DNA of 64,000 bases from Cellulosimicrobium arenosum (lineage in GTDB: Bacteria; Actinomycetota; Actinomycetes; Actinomycetales; Cellulomonadaceae): the NCBI RefSeq assembly GCF_014837295.1, contig NZ_JACYHB010000003.1, positions 248,001-312,000 on the forward strand, in the 5' to 3' direction. The notes below the pieces were generated by a model. It did not search any database and was not told the DNA's origin. It was given only the letters and a program-made list of their open reading frames with translations. Of the stretch, positions 52,235 to 59,802 are shown in pieces; the first letter of the stretch is position 1, and every line of letters starts with the position of its first letter. Made by a program: the position numbers and the translations under genes.

Positions 52235-55017
52235 TCTCGCTGGTGACGTCCCAGCTGCGGCACGGTCTCGGGCGGGCCACCGCGACGGTCCTCGCCATCG
52301 CCGTCGCGGTCGCGAGCTTCGCCCTCCTCGCCTCGACCGCGGAGGTCTCCCGGCTCGAGGCGTCGGGCACGGTCGAGGCGAACGCTCGGCCGCTGTACGA
52401 CATCCTCGTCCGGCCCGCCGACACGCCCGACGCGACCACGGACGGCGTCCGCGCCGACGACGTCGCCTCCGCACCCGACGGGATCACGACCGCGCAGTGG
52501 GACGAGGTCCGCGCGCTCCCCGGCGTCGACGTCGCGGCACCGCTCGCGACCGTCGGGTACGTGATGCAGCACGTCGCCGTGCCGGTCGACCTCTCGCCCT
52601 ACCTCGACCCGACGGCGGAGCGCCAGGTCCTGCGCGTGCGTCCGACGGTCGTCTCGGACCGCGGCACGACGACCGTGCCCGACGGCGACACGTACCTCTA
52701 CGCGACGACCCACTCGTTCGAGCTCGTCCCCGGGCAACCGTGGGAGGCCGGGGTCGTGTACGACCAGGGCGAGGTCCCTGAGGCCCCGAAGATCGTCGAG
52801 CACGACGCGGACGGGACGCACGAGGACTGCGTGTGGGGCGACCGGACCGGGCACGACGTCGACAGGTTCGCCCCCCGCGATCGCGAGTCCTTCGCGTGCT
52901 GGTCGTCCGCCGCGCCGATCGGCGGGGTGATCGAGGGGATGCCCGACGGCGCGACGGCGTGGGTCGGCGTGACGGTCCCGCTTCTCGTGGCCGCCGTCGA
53001 CCCGGACCAGGAGGCGGCGCTCGGCGGGCTCGACGCGGCGGTCGTGTCGGGGCAGTACCTCGCCGCGGGTGACGGCTCGACGCCCGGTGAGCTGCCGGTG
53101 CTCGCGGCGACACGCGGCGAGCTCGACCAGCAGGTGGAGCTCGCCGTGCAGCGGCTGCCGGCCGACGCGGCGCGGACCGTGCTGTCGTCGCGCACCGTGA
53201 GCGGGGCGCTCGACACGTTCGACGGGATCACCCCGGTCCGGGGGACGGACCTCGACCGGCTCGAGATCGACGCCGACGACGTCCACGCGCGTCTGCTCGC
53301 GACCCTCGCCGCACCGCCGGGCCCGGGCGGGCCGCCGTGGCTGGACGTGCCGTCGACGGTCGCCGGCCCCGACCCGAGCACCGTCGTGGACGCGGTCCGC
53401 ACCGTCGGGAGCGCGACGCCCGGCCCGGTCGAGGTCTCCGGGGACGAGTGGGGGACCGCGACCCGTGACGACGCCGGACGGGACCCGGTGCCCGTCACCG
53501 CGGCGGACGTCCTGACCCGGCCGGTCGCCCGTCACGCCCCCGAGGACCCGGGCGCGAGCGTCACGCTGCGCGCCGTCGGGACGTTCGATCCCGCCCTGGT
53601 CGACGCCGGCCCGGAGCTCGCGACCCTCCCCTTCGAGCCGTCCGCACCGGCGGGTGCGTCCGGGGCCGACGACGCGAGCACCGCCGCGCTCGGCGACCGG
53701 CCGCTCCTGCCGGGGTCGGCGATCGGCGGCTGGGTGGCGCAGCGGCCGACGCTCGTGACGTCGCTCGACGCCGTCGGGTCCCTCGCGGGGTACACGCGCA
53801 GCGGCGAGCCGCTGCCGGTCGGCACCGCCGCCCCCATCGCCACGCTGCGCGTGCGCGTCGAGGGCGACGTCGGTCTCGACGCACGGTCCCAGGAGCGGGT
53901 GCGCGCGGTCGCCGACCGCATCCAGGAGACGACCGGGCTGCACGTCGACCTCCTCGTGGGTTCCTCCACGGCGCAGCTCCCGGCGCAGGTCCCCGCGGGC
54001 TCGTTCGGCCGGCCACCGCTCGTCGTCGGCGACGCGTGGCTGCGGTCCGGTGTGGCGACCGCGATCGTCACCGCGGTCGACTCGAAGAGCCTCGTGCTCG
54101 CCGTCCTGGTGCTCGTCGCGTGCGCGCTCGCCGTCGGGAACGCGACGAGCTCGGCCGTGCGCGTCCGGTCCACGGAGCTCGCGGTCCTGGCCTGCGTGGG
54201 GTGGCCGCGCGGGCGCCTCTTCGGTCTCGTGCTGCTCGAGTCGCTCGTGGTGAGCGCGGTCGCGGGTCTGTGCGGTGCGCTCGTGGCGCTGCTCGGTGCA
54301 CCGCTGCTGGGTGTCACGCTCGTGCCGTCGTTCGTCGTCCTCGCGGTCCCCGCCGCGATCGCGCTCGGCGCGGTGTCGGCCCTCGCGCCGGCCTGGCGTG
54401 CCTCGCGCGCGGACCCGGGCTCGGCGACGCGTGCCCCCGTGTCGCACGTGGGCCGTGCGTGGTCCCCGCGGCGGGTCGCGACGCTCGCCGTCCTGAACGT
54501 GGCGCGGGCACCGGGCCGCTCCCTCGTAGGGGCGCTCGCGCTGGCGCTCGGCGTCGGGTCCGTCGGAGTCCTGGCGGCGGTGTCCGTCGCGTTCCGGGGC
54601 GCCGTCACCGGGACCGTGCTGGGTGACGCGGTCACCCTGCAGGTGCGGGCAGCGGACTACGTCGCGGCGGGGCTCGTCGCGCTCCTCGGCGCCGTCACCG
54701 TCGCGGACGTCCTCTACGTCGCGGTCCGCGAGCGGGCGTCCGAGCTCGCGCTGCTCGGGGCGGTGGGCTGGCGCTCGCGGACCGTGGGGCGGATGGTCCT
54801 CGTCGAGGCCGGCGTCGTGGGGGTGCTCGGAGCCCTGGTCGGTGCGGGTGCGGCGCTCGGTGTCGCGGCCGTCCTCGCGGACGACGTGCCGCGCGCCGTC
54901 TGGACCGCCGCCTCGGCGGCGGCAGCGGGCGGTGTCGTGCTGGCCCTCGCTGCCGCGTGGTGGCCCGTGCGCTCCCTGCGGAGGCTGCCGGTCGCACGGC
55001 TGCTCGCCGCGGAATGA
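52231..55017 (+). CDS. FtsX-like ABC permease with large extracytoplasmic domain
   Basis: A 928-residue membrane protein. One helix near residue 20 precedes an extracytoplasmic region of about 570 residues; three helices near 610-720 (Val-Leu-Val-Leu-Val-Ala-Cys-Ala-Leu-Ala-Val), then the repeat of the FtsX unit after about 745, ending with three more helices. It matches MacB/FtsX-type permeases that pump or sense peptides with a LolD-like ATPase, present two genes upstream. GTG 52231 overlaps the peptidase stop. Last gene of the operon; a 12-bp terminator stem follows. Confidence 0.9.
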   Translation: MISLVTSQLRHGLGRATATVLAIAVAVASFALLASTAEVSRLEASGTVEANARPLYDILVRPADTPDATTDGVRADDVASAPDGITTAQWDEVRALPGVDVAAPLATVGYVMQHVAVPVDLSPYLDPTAERQVLRVRPTVVSDRGTTTVPDGDTYLYATTHSFELVPGQPWEAGVVYDQGEVPEAPKIVEHDADGTHEDCVWGDRTGHDVDRFAPRDRESFACWSSAAPIGGVIEGMPDGATAWVGVTVPLLVAAVDPDQEAALGGLDAAVVSGQYLAAGDGSTPGELPVLAATRGELDQQVELAVQRLPADAARTVLSSRTVSGALDTFDGITPVRGTDLDRLEIDADDVHARLLATLAAPPGPGGPPWLDVPSTVAGPDPSTVVDAVRTVGSATPGPVEVSGDEWGTATRDDAGRDPVPVTAADVLTRPVARHAPEDPGASVTLRAVGTFDPALVDAGPELATLPFEPSAPAGASGADDASTAALGDRPLLPGSAIGGWVAQRPTLVTSLDAVGSLAGYTRSGEPLPVGTAAPIATLRVRVEGDVGLDARSQERVRAVADRIQETTGLHVDLLVGSSTAQLPAQVPAGSFGRPPLVVGDAWLRSGVATAIVTAVDSKSLVLAVLVLVACALAVGNATSSAVRVRSTELAVLACVGWPRGRLFGLVLLESLVVSAVAGLCGALVALLGAPLLGVTLVPSFVVLAVPAAIALGAVSALAPAWRASRADPGSATRAPVSHVGRAWSPRRVATLAVLNVARAPGRSLVGALALALGVGSVGVLAAVSVAFRGAVTGTVLGDAVTLQVRAADYVAAGLVALLGAVTVADVLYVAVRERASELALLGAVGWRSRTVGRMVLVEAGVVGVLGALVGAGAALGVAAVLADDVPRAVWTAASAAAAGGVVLALAAAWWPVRSLRRLPVARLLAAE

Positions 55018-55020
55018 GAA

Positions 55021-55049
55021 CGGCCCCGGACCGTGGAGGTCCGGGGCCG
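55021..55049. terminator. Bidirectional terminator
   Basis: Perfect 12-base arms (55021-55032 and 55038-55049) around GTGGA, four bases after the permease stop. The peptide gene on the other strand ends about 80 bases away, so it can end both transcripts. Confidence 0.85.
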
Positions 55050-55127
55050 CTCCGCGCTGGCCACGCGCCGGCAAGGTGCCCGCGAGGTGCCCGCGACGGG
55101 CCCGCTACGGGAGCATCGTGCGCGGGC

Positions 55128-55295
55128 TCAGAGCCAGTTGCAGTACGTCGTGTTGATCGGGATGATGCGGCAGCACTTCTCGATCCGCCCGCCGGAGAAG
55201 TAGTTGTACCAGCAGTAGTAGTCCTTGGCCTCCGCGCGGGCCGAGGGGAGCAGGGCGCCGAGGAGGCGGTCTCCGAGCACGTTGATGCGCTTCAT
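55128..55295 (-). CDS. Cys-rich secreted peptide precursor (candidate bacteriocin or signal)
   Basis: A 55-residue peptide. Residues 1-23 look like a leader: Met-Lys-Arg, then Gly-Asp-Arg-Leu-Leu-Gly-Ala-Leu-Leu-Pro, ending Ala-Glu-Ala, a signal-peptidase-like AXA site. The core of 32 residues begins Lys-Asp-Tyr-Tyr-Cys-Trp-Tyr and has four Cys (28, 41, 42, 52), enough for two disulfides, and many aromatic residues. GAAGGA sits six bases before ATG 55295; an ATG at 55310 would put that site inside the gene. It converges with the operon of redox, peptidase and ABC genes ending at 55017. Its composition is quite unlike that of random GC-rich frames. Confidence 0.75.
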   Translation of the reverse strand: MKRINVLGDRLLGALLPSARAEAKDYYCWYNYFSGGRIEKCCRIIPINTTYCNWL

Positions 55296-55388
55296 CGCGT
55301 GTCCTTCCATGGGTCGGTTCGTACGCCGGCGGGAGCCGCCGCACGGAAGGAGCGTCGCGGGTCGTCCTCACGGTCCGCTGCCGATGCG

Positions 55389-56615
55389 CTACTCCTGCGC
55401 AGCCGGGCCGAGGCGGTCCTTCGCGGCCAGGACGCGTTCGACGGCGGTGTCCACCTTGGCGGCGAACGCGGGGTCGGTCGTCGCCCGCTCCACGAGCGCG
55501 TCCGCCATCTGCGGCACGACGCCCGGGTCGGCCGACGCGAGCACCATGTCCCCGCCCGCCTCGATCGTCAGGATCGCCCGCTGGGCGGGCGTCCACCGCT
55601 GGACCTGGGCGGCGGCGGACACGTCGTCGGTGATCACGACGCCGTCGAACCCGAGGTCCTCGCGCAGCATGCCGTCCACCACGACGGGGGAGAAGGCGGC
55701 CGGCCGGTCCGCGTCGATCTGCGTGTACACGGCCGTGGACGTCATGACGAACGCCGCTCCCGCGTCGATGCCCGACGCGAACACCGCCACCGACGGGTCG
55801 TCGCGCGTCGTCACGTCGTCCGTGACTCCCGCGTCCGTGTCGGTGTTGGCGGTGACCCGCCCGAGCCCCGGGAAGTGCTTGACCGTCACGTCCACCCCGG
55901 CGGACTCCATGCCCGCGCTGAACGCGTTCGCGTGGGACGTGACGGAGTCGGGCGTCGACCCGTACTGGCGCCCGTAGTACCCGATCGGCGGGTTCTGCGC
56001 CGCGGTGCCCTCGGGCACGAGGTCCATCACCGGGGCGAGGTTGAGGTTCACTCCCGCCGCGGCGAGCTCCGCACCCCACGTCGCGGCGTCGTCCCGCAGG
56101 TCGGCGGGGTCGGCGGTGGCCTGGTCCACCGCCGCGGGGATGTCGGAGAACCCCGGGCCGCGCAGCACCTGCACGTTGCCGCCCTCCTGGTCGGTGGCGA
56201 CGAACATCGGGGCCCCGTGCGTGGTGGTGTCCGCGACGAGCTCGGTGAACGACGCGCTCAGGTCCGCCGTCGGGTCCACCCCCGCCTGGGTGCGGCCCGC
56301 GAGGAACACGTTGCCGACGTGCAGCTCGCTGACGGCGTCGTAGCTCACCTGCTGGGGGTCGCCCACGTCGACGCCGACCATGAGGAGCTGACCCACCTTC
56401 TGCTCGAGGGTCCAGCCGGCCAGCGGGTCCGCGGGTGGGTCGAGCGGCTCGGGCGGCGTCGTCGTGCCCGACGGCGTGGGGTCGGCCTCGTCCGACGACT
56501 GCACGTCGACCGGCCCGGGGGCCGGACGCGTCAGGTACCAGGCGACGCTGCCGACCGCGACGAGTGCCGCCACGACGGCGACGACGATCCACGCGGTCCG
56601 GGCGCGACTCGACAA
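55389..56615 (-). CDS. GH3 family beta-N-acetylhexosaminidase-like protein (LpqI/NagZ-like)
   Basis: A 408-residue hydrolase with an N-terminal membrane anchor (about 8-30) and a Pro/Thr/Ser linker. The GH3 barrel has Lys-Val-Gly-Gln-Leu-Leu-Met-Val-Gly, Asp-Gln-Glu-Gly-Gly, Lys-His-Phe-Pro-Gly-Leu-Gly, and the nucleophile in Val-Val-Ile-Thr-Asp-Asp. As in Mycobacterium LpqI the loop after KHFPG lacks the DSH triad of Gram-negative NagZ. It would trim GlcNAc from muropeptides at the cell surface. TTG 56615 is taken as start because GGGAGG lies eight bases upstream; a GTG at 56624 would touch the ribosome site. Confidence 0.9.
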   Translation of the reverse strand: MSSRARTAWIVVAVVAALVAVGSVAWYLTRPAPGPVDVQSSDEADPTPSGTTTPPEPLDPPADPLAGWTLEQKVGQLLMVGVDVGDPQQVSYDAVSELHVGNVFLAGRTQAGVDPTADLSASFTELVADTTTHGAPMFVATDQEGGNVQVLRGPGFSDIPAAVDQATADPADLRDDAATWGAELAAAGVNLNLAPVMDLVPEGTAAQNPPIGYYGRQYGSTPDSVTSHANAFSAGMESAGVDVTVKHFPGLGRVTANTDTDAGVTDDVTTRDDPSVAVFASGIDAGAAFVMTSTAVYTQIDADRPAAFSPVVVDGMLREDLGFDGVVITDDVSAAAQVQRWTPAQRAILTIEAGGDMVLASADPGVVPQMADALVERATTDPAFAAKVDTAVERVLAAKDRLGPAAQE

Positions 56616-56655
56616 TCGGACCACCTCCCGGGCCTACCGTAGCCGCGGTGCCGGG

Positions 56656-57078
56656 TCAGTCGTGACCGGCGAGCGTTCCCAGCGCCTTCGTCCACAGGGC
56701 CTGTGCCCGGGCGGCACGCTCGGCGGTCTCGATGTTCTGCTCCTCGACGCGCACGACCGTGCCGGCGTCGTCCGGCTCGAGCGTGATCCGGATGTCGTGG
56801 TAGTTCTCGGGGACGTCGGGCAGGTCCATGCTCGGGGAGAAGTGCGTGAAGTGCAGCAGGCGCGGTCGGTCGACCTCGACCACGGTTCCCCAGTCCGCGA
56901 ACTCGCGACCCATGTAGTGGCCCTCGAACGTCACCTGGCTCCCCGCCAGGTAGTCGGTCTCGACGTTCATGCCCAGCATCCAGCGCGCTCCCGGGTGGAC
57001 CATCTGCGCCCACACGACCTGCGGCGGCCGGGCGACGTGGACGCTGCAGGTGGTGCTGTGGCCGGTCGTCGATGTCAT
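56656..57078 (-). CDS. SRPBCC-fold protein (polyketide-cyclase/AHSA1-like)
   Basis: A 140-residue soluble protein with the START-like fold: Val-His-Val-Ala-Arg-Pro-Pro-Gln-Val-Val-Trp near the start, Glu-Thr-Asp-Tyr, Thr-Val-Val-Glu-Val-Asp-Arg-Pro-Arg-Leu-Leu-His-Phe and a final helix. It would bind a hydrophobic small molecule. AGGAG precedes ATG 57078. Divergent from the alpha/beta hydrolase with 124 bases between. Ligand unknown. Confidence 0.85.
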   Translation of the reverse strand: MTSTTGHSTTCSVHVARPPQVVWAQMVHPGARWMLGMNVETDYLAGSQVTFEGHYMGREFADWGTVVEVDRPRLLHFTHFSPSMDLPDVPENYHDIRITLEPDDAGTVVRVEEQNIETAERAARAQALWTKALGTLAGHD

Positions 57079-57189
57079 GCGAGCTCCTGGGTGGTGCGGC
57101 GGCGGTCCTGCGCCGACCGTAGACCGTCGGCGCGCGCCGGGCGAACCCGAGCACGCCCGCCGGGCCGGGCACGCGGCGGCGGGCACGGG

Positions 57190-57195
57190 TAGGTT
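57190..57195 (+). promoter_or_regulatory. -10 of leaderless hydrolase gene
   Basis: TAGGTT ends seven bases before GTG 57203; no ribosome site is present. Confidence 0.5.
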
Positions 57196-57202
57196 CGTCC
57201 GC

Positions 57203-58228
57203 GTGACCCGCCTCGTTCTGCTCCACGGACGCGACAACCAGGGGCTCGACCCCGAGGGGCTGGAGCGGACGTGGCGCACGGTCCTCGCCGCGGGCCTCGC
57301 GGGCGTGGGGGAGCCGCGCGGGCTGACCGACGACGACGCGACGTTCGTCTACTACGGCGACACGCTCGCGGCGCTCGCGCGCGGTGGCGGCGCGGCGCCG
57401 CCCGTGACGGTCCACGCCCTGCCGGCTGCGGACGTCGTGCCGGGCCACCACCGGGCCACCGACCTGCCCGCCGACGAGCTCGCGTTCCTCGGCGCCGTCG
57501 CCGCGGAGGTCCTCGGCGCCCTCGGCCCGGACGACGACCGTGCGCGGGCGCTCGCGGTGGCCGGCGCGACGACCGGCACGACGGCCGACCCGATGGCAGG
57601 CGGGGTGGACGTGCAGGAGCTGGGGACCGACCTGCGACCCGGCGGTCTCGACCTCGGCGCGTGGGTCAACGCGCTGCTGGCCGCCCTCGACCACGTCCCC
57701 GGTCTGAGCGCGGGCGTCCTCGTGCTGCTCGTGCGCGACGTGTGGGCCTACGTCCACGACGACGACGTGCGGTCCGTGATCGACGACGCGGTGGCCGCGG
57801 CGATGCCGACGGACGAGCCGGCCGTCGTCGTCGGGCACTCGTTGGGATCGGTCGTGGCGTACTCGGTCCTGCGCGAGCACGCCGGCGCTGACGCCTGGGA
57901 CGTGCCGCTGTTCCTCACCCTCGGGTCGCCCCTCGCGATCCGGGCGATCCGCGACGTCCTCGCGGCGCGGGCACCCCTGCGCGTGCCCGCGCCGGTGCGT
58001 CGCTGGGTCGCGGCGCGCGACCCCCGCGACGCGCTCGCAGTGCACGACCTGGGCCCGGACGCGTTCCCGCTCGCGCCGGGCTCGTACCCGGTCGAGGACC
58101 TCGTCGTGGCGAACGACGCACCGGGCCACCACGCCGCCGCGGTCCTGCTGGACGGCGACCACCCCGCGGGCTACCTGGCGACCCCCGCCGTCGCCCGTGC
58201 GCTGGCCGCGGCCCTCCCGCCGGGCTAG
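57203..58228 (+). CDS. Alpha/beta-hydrolase fold protein
   Basis: A 341-residue protein that opens Leu-Val-Leu-Leu-His-Gly-Arg-Asp and has a nucleophile elbow Val-Gly-His-Ser-Leu-Gly-Ser-Val (near residue 217). Pro-Leu-Phe-Leu-Thr-Leu-Gly-Ser-Pro-Leu and a late Gly-His-His follow, the place expected for the catalytic His. The order fits lipase/esterase-like hydrolases with a lid between strand 1 and the elbow. Substrate unknown. It is leaderless, and it ends four bases into the stop of the converging aldolase gene. Confidence 0.8.
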   Translation: MTRLVLLHGRDNQGLDPEGLERTWRTVLAAGLAGVGEPRGLTDDDATFVYYGDTLAALARGGGAAPPVTVHALPAADVVPGHHRATDLPADELAFLGAVAAEVLGALGPDDDRARALAVAGATTGTTADPMAGGVDVQELGTDLRPGGLDLGAWVNALLAALDHVPGLSAGVLVLLVRDVWAYVHDDDVRSVIDDAVAAAMPTDEPAVVVGHSLGSVVAYSVLREHAGADAWDVPLFLTLGSPLAIRAIRDVLAARAPLRVPAPVRRWVAARDPRDALAVHDLGPDAFPLAPGSYPVEDLVVANDAPGHHAAAVLLDGDHPAGYLATPAVARALAAALPPG

Positions 58229-59382
58229 GACACCGGTCCGCCGAGAGGGGACGCCGGCGCGGCCGGGGCCTGCGTCGTGGGGGCCGGGTCCGCGGTCGCG
58301 AGCTCGGCGCGGACGTCGGCGACGAAGGCGTCCACGTCCGTGGGGGTCGTGTCCCACGCGCACATCCAGCGCACCTCGACGCGGTCCGAGGTCTCGCCCG
58401 GCCCCCAGTCGTAGAACCGGTGCCGTGCGCGCAGCGTCGCCGCGACGTCGCGGGGCAGGGTCGCGAACACCGCGTTCACCTGGGTGGGCTGCGTGAACGC
58501 GACGCCCGACGCCGCGAGCCCCGACCGGAGCCGGGCCGCCATCGCGTTGGCGTGCCGCGCGTTGCGCAGCCACAGCGGGTCGCCGTCCGCGCCCTCGCCC
58601 GTCTCGGCGACCGGCTCGCCGACCGGCTCGCCGACCGGCTCGAACAGCGCGAGGAGCTGCGCGGACACGTAGCGCATCTTCGACGCGAGCTGCATCGTCG
58701 CCTTGCGGACGAACTCGACGCCGTCGACCGCGGACGGGTCGAGCACCACGACGGCCTCACCGAGGGCGATGCCGTTCTTGGTCCCGCCGAACGACAGCAC
58801 GTCCACGCCGGCGTCGGTCGTCAGCGCGCGCAGCGGCACGTCGAGCGCCGCGGCCGCGTTCGCGAGGCGCGACCCGTCGAGGTGCACGCGCAGGCCGCGG
58901 GCGTGCGCGGCGGCCGCGACCGCGCGGATCTCGTCCGGTCCGTACACCGTGCCCAGCTCTGTCGACTGCGTGAGCGAGACGACGAGCGGCTGCGCGCGGT
59001 GCGGGTCGCCCAGGTCGTCGGCGTAGCGCTCGACCGCGGCAGGGGTGAGCAGGCCGTCCGGTGCCGGGACCGGGAGCACCTTGATCCCGCCGACTCGCTC
59101 CGGCGCGCCGTTCTCGTCCGTGTTCAGGTGCGCGTGCTCGCTCGCGACGACCGCGCCCCAGCGCGGCAGCATCGCCATGAGCGCCACCACGTTCGCGCCC
59201 GTACCGGTGAGGACGGGGTAGGCGGCGGCGTCGGGCCCGAGCTGCTCGCGGACCACCTCCTGCAGGCGGGCCGTCCACGGGTCCGCCCCGTAGGAGGGCT
59301 CGTGGCCGGCGCTCGCGGCGGCGAGCGCGACCAGGACGTCGGGATGGGCGGGCGAGTAGTTGTCCGAGGCGAACGAGGTCAC
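58225..59382 (-). CDS. Low-specificity threonine aldolase-type PLP enzyme
   Basis: A 385-residue fold-type-I PLP enzyme. Asp-Asn-Tyr-Ser-Pro-Ala-His-Pro at the start, Thr-Gly-Thr-Gly-Ala-Asn, the aspartate in His-Leu-Asp-Gly-Ser-Arg and Ser-Phe-Gly-Gly-Thr-Lys-Asn-Gly with the PLP lysine are the family motifs. It would split L-threonine or beta-hydroxy amino acids to glycine and an aldehyde. A slip-prone Glu-Pro-Val-Gly repeat lies in the middle, and a proline-rich tail ends it. Family-level assignment is sure; substrate is not. Confidence 0.92.
   Translation of the reverse strand: MTSFASDNYSPAHPDVLVALAAASAGHEPSYGADPWTARLQEVVREQLGPDAAAYPVLTGTGANVVALMAMLPRWGAVVASEHAHLNTDENGAPERVGGIKVLPVPAPDGLLTPAAVERYADDLGDPHRAQPLVVSLTQSTELGTVYGPDEIRAVAAAAHARGLRVHLDGSRLANAAAALDVPLRALTTDAGVDVLSFGGTKNGIALGEAVVVLDPSAVDGVEFVRKATMQLASKMRYVSAQLLALFEPVGEPVGEPVAETGEGADGDPLWLRNARHANAMAARLRSGLAASGVAFTQPTQVNAVFATLPRDVAATLRARHRFYDWGPGETSDRVEVRWMCAWDTTPTDVDAFVADVRAELATADPAPTTQAPAAPASPLGGPVS
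58609..58641. repeat. 12-bp tandem repeat in the aldolase gene
   Basis: GACCGGCTCGCC occurs nearly three times in a row (58609, 58621, 58633), encoding Glu-Pro-Val-Gly repeats on the minus strand. In-frame slippage would change protein length only. Confidence 0.8.
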
Positions 59383-59471
59383 GGGAACAGCGTAGGACTG
59401 CGCACGTCCGTGCCGGTCGGGCGAGCGGGCGCCCGGGAGCCTACTGTCGAAGGAACACAGGGAGGTGCCGC

Positions 59472-59768
59472 ATGACCACGATCCCCGATCCGGGAACTGC
59501 CCCGGACGAGCCGAACTTCACCGGTCTGCCCGCGGACGAGCGGAGCACGTTCGCCGACCAGAGCGACCCGGCGGACCCGGCCGGCCCGGCCGGACCCACG
59601 GAGCCGGGCGCGCCGCTGGAGCCGACGTCGCCGGGCCCCCCGCCCGACCCGTCGACGCCCCGCGAGCCGTCCCCCGCCGAGCCGCGTCCGAGCGACCCGG
59701 TCCCGGGCGAGCCCGCCTCGCCCGGCCCGCCGGTCGGCCCCGACGAGCCGACCGGCGAGCGTCGCTGA
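59472..59768 (+). CDS. Proline-rich disordered protein
   Basis: A 98-residue acidic protein that is roughly one third proline, with Pro-Asp-Pro-Ser, Pro-Ala-Gly-Pro and Asp-Pro-Ala-Gly repeats and no hydrophobic segment. A clear GGGAGG precedes the ATG, and a TACTGT lies about 30 bases upstream, which supports expression. No domain is recognised; function unknown. Confidence 0.6.
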   Translation: MTTIPDPGTAPDEPNFTGLPADERSTFADQSDPADPAGPAGPTEPGAPLEPTSPGPPPDPSTPREPSPAEPRPSDPVPGEPASPGPPVGPDEPTGERR

Positions 59769-59780
59769 GCCGTTCCGGCC

Positions 59781-59802
59781 GCAGAGCGGTCGCAGAGCGG
59801 TC
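59781..59802. repeat. Short direct repeat between converging genes
   Basis: GCAGAGCGGTC is repeated twice end to end, followed by a partial copy running into the GH13 gene's end. It lies between two converging stops. No function is seen. Confidence 0.6.

Noticed and set aside
59781-59802. 11-bp direct repeat as a PhoP or other operator
   Set aside because: It lies between two converging stop codons with no promoter to control.
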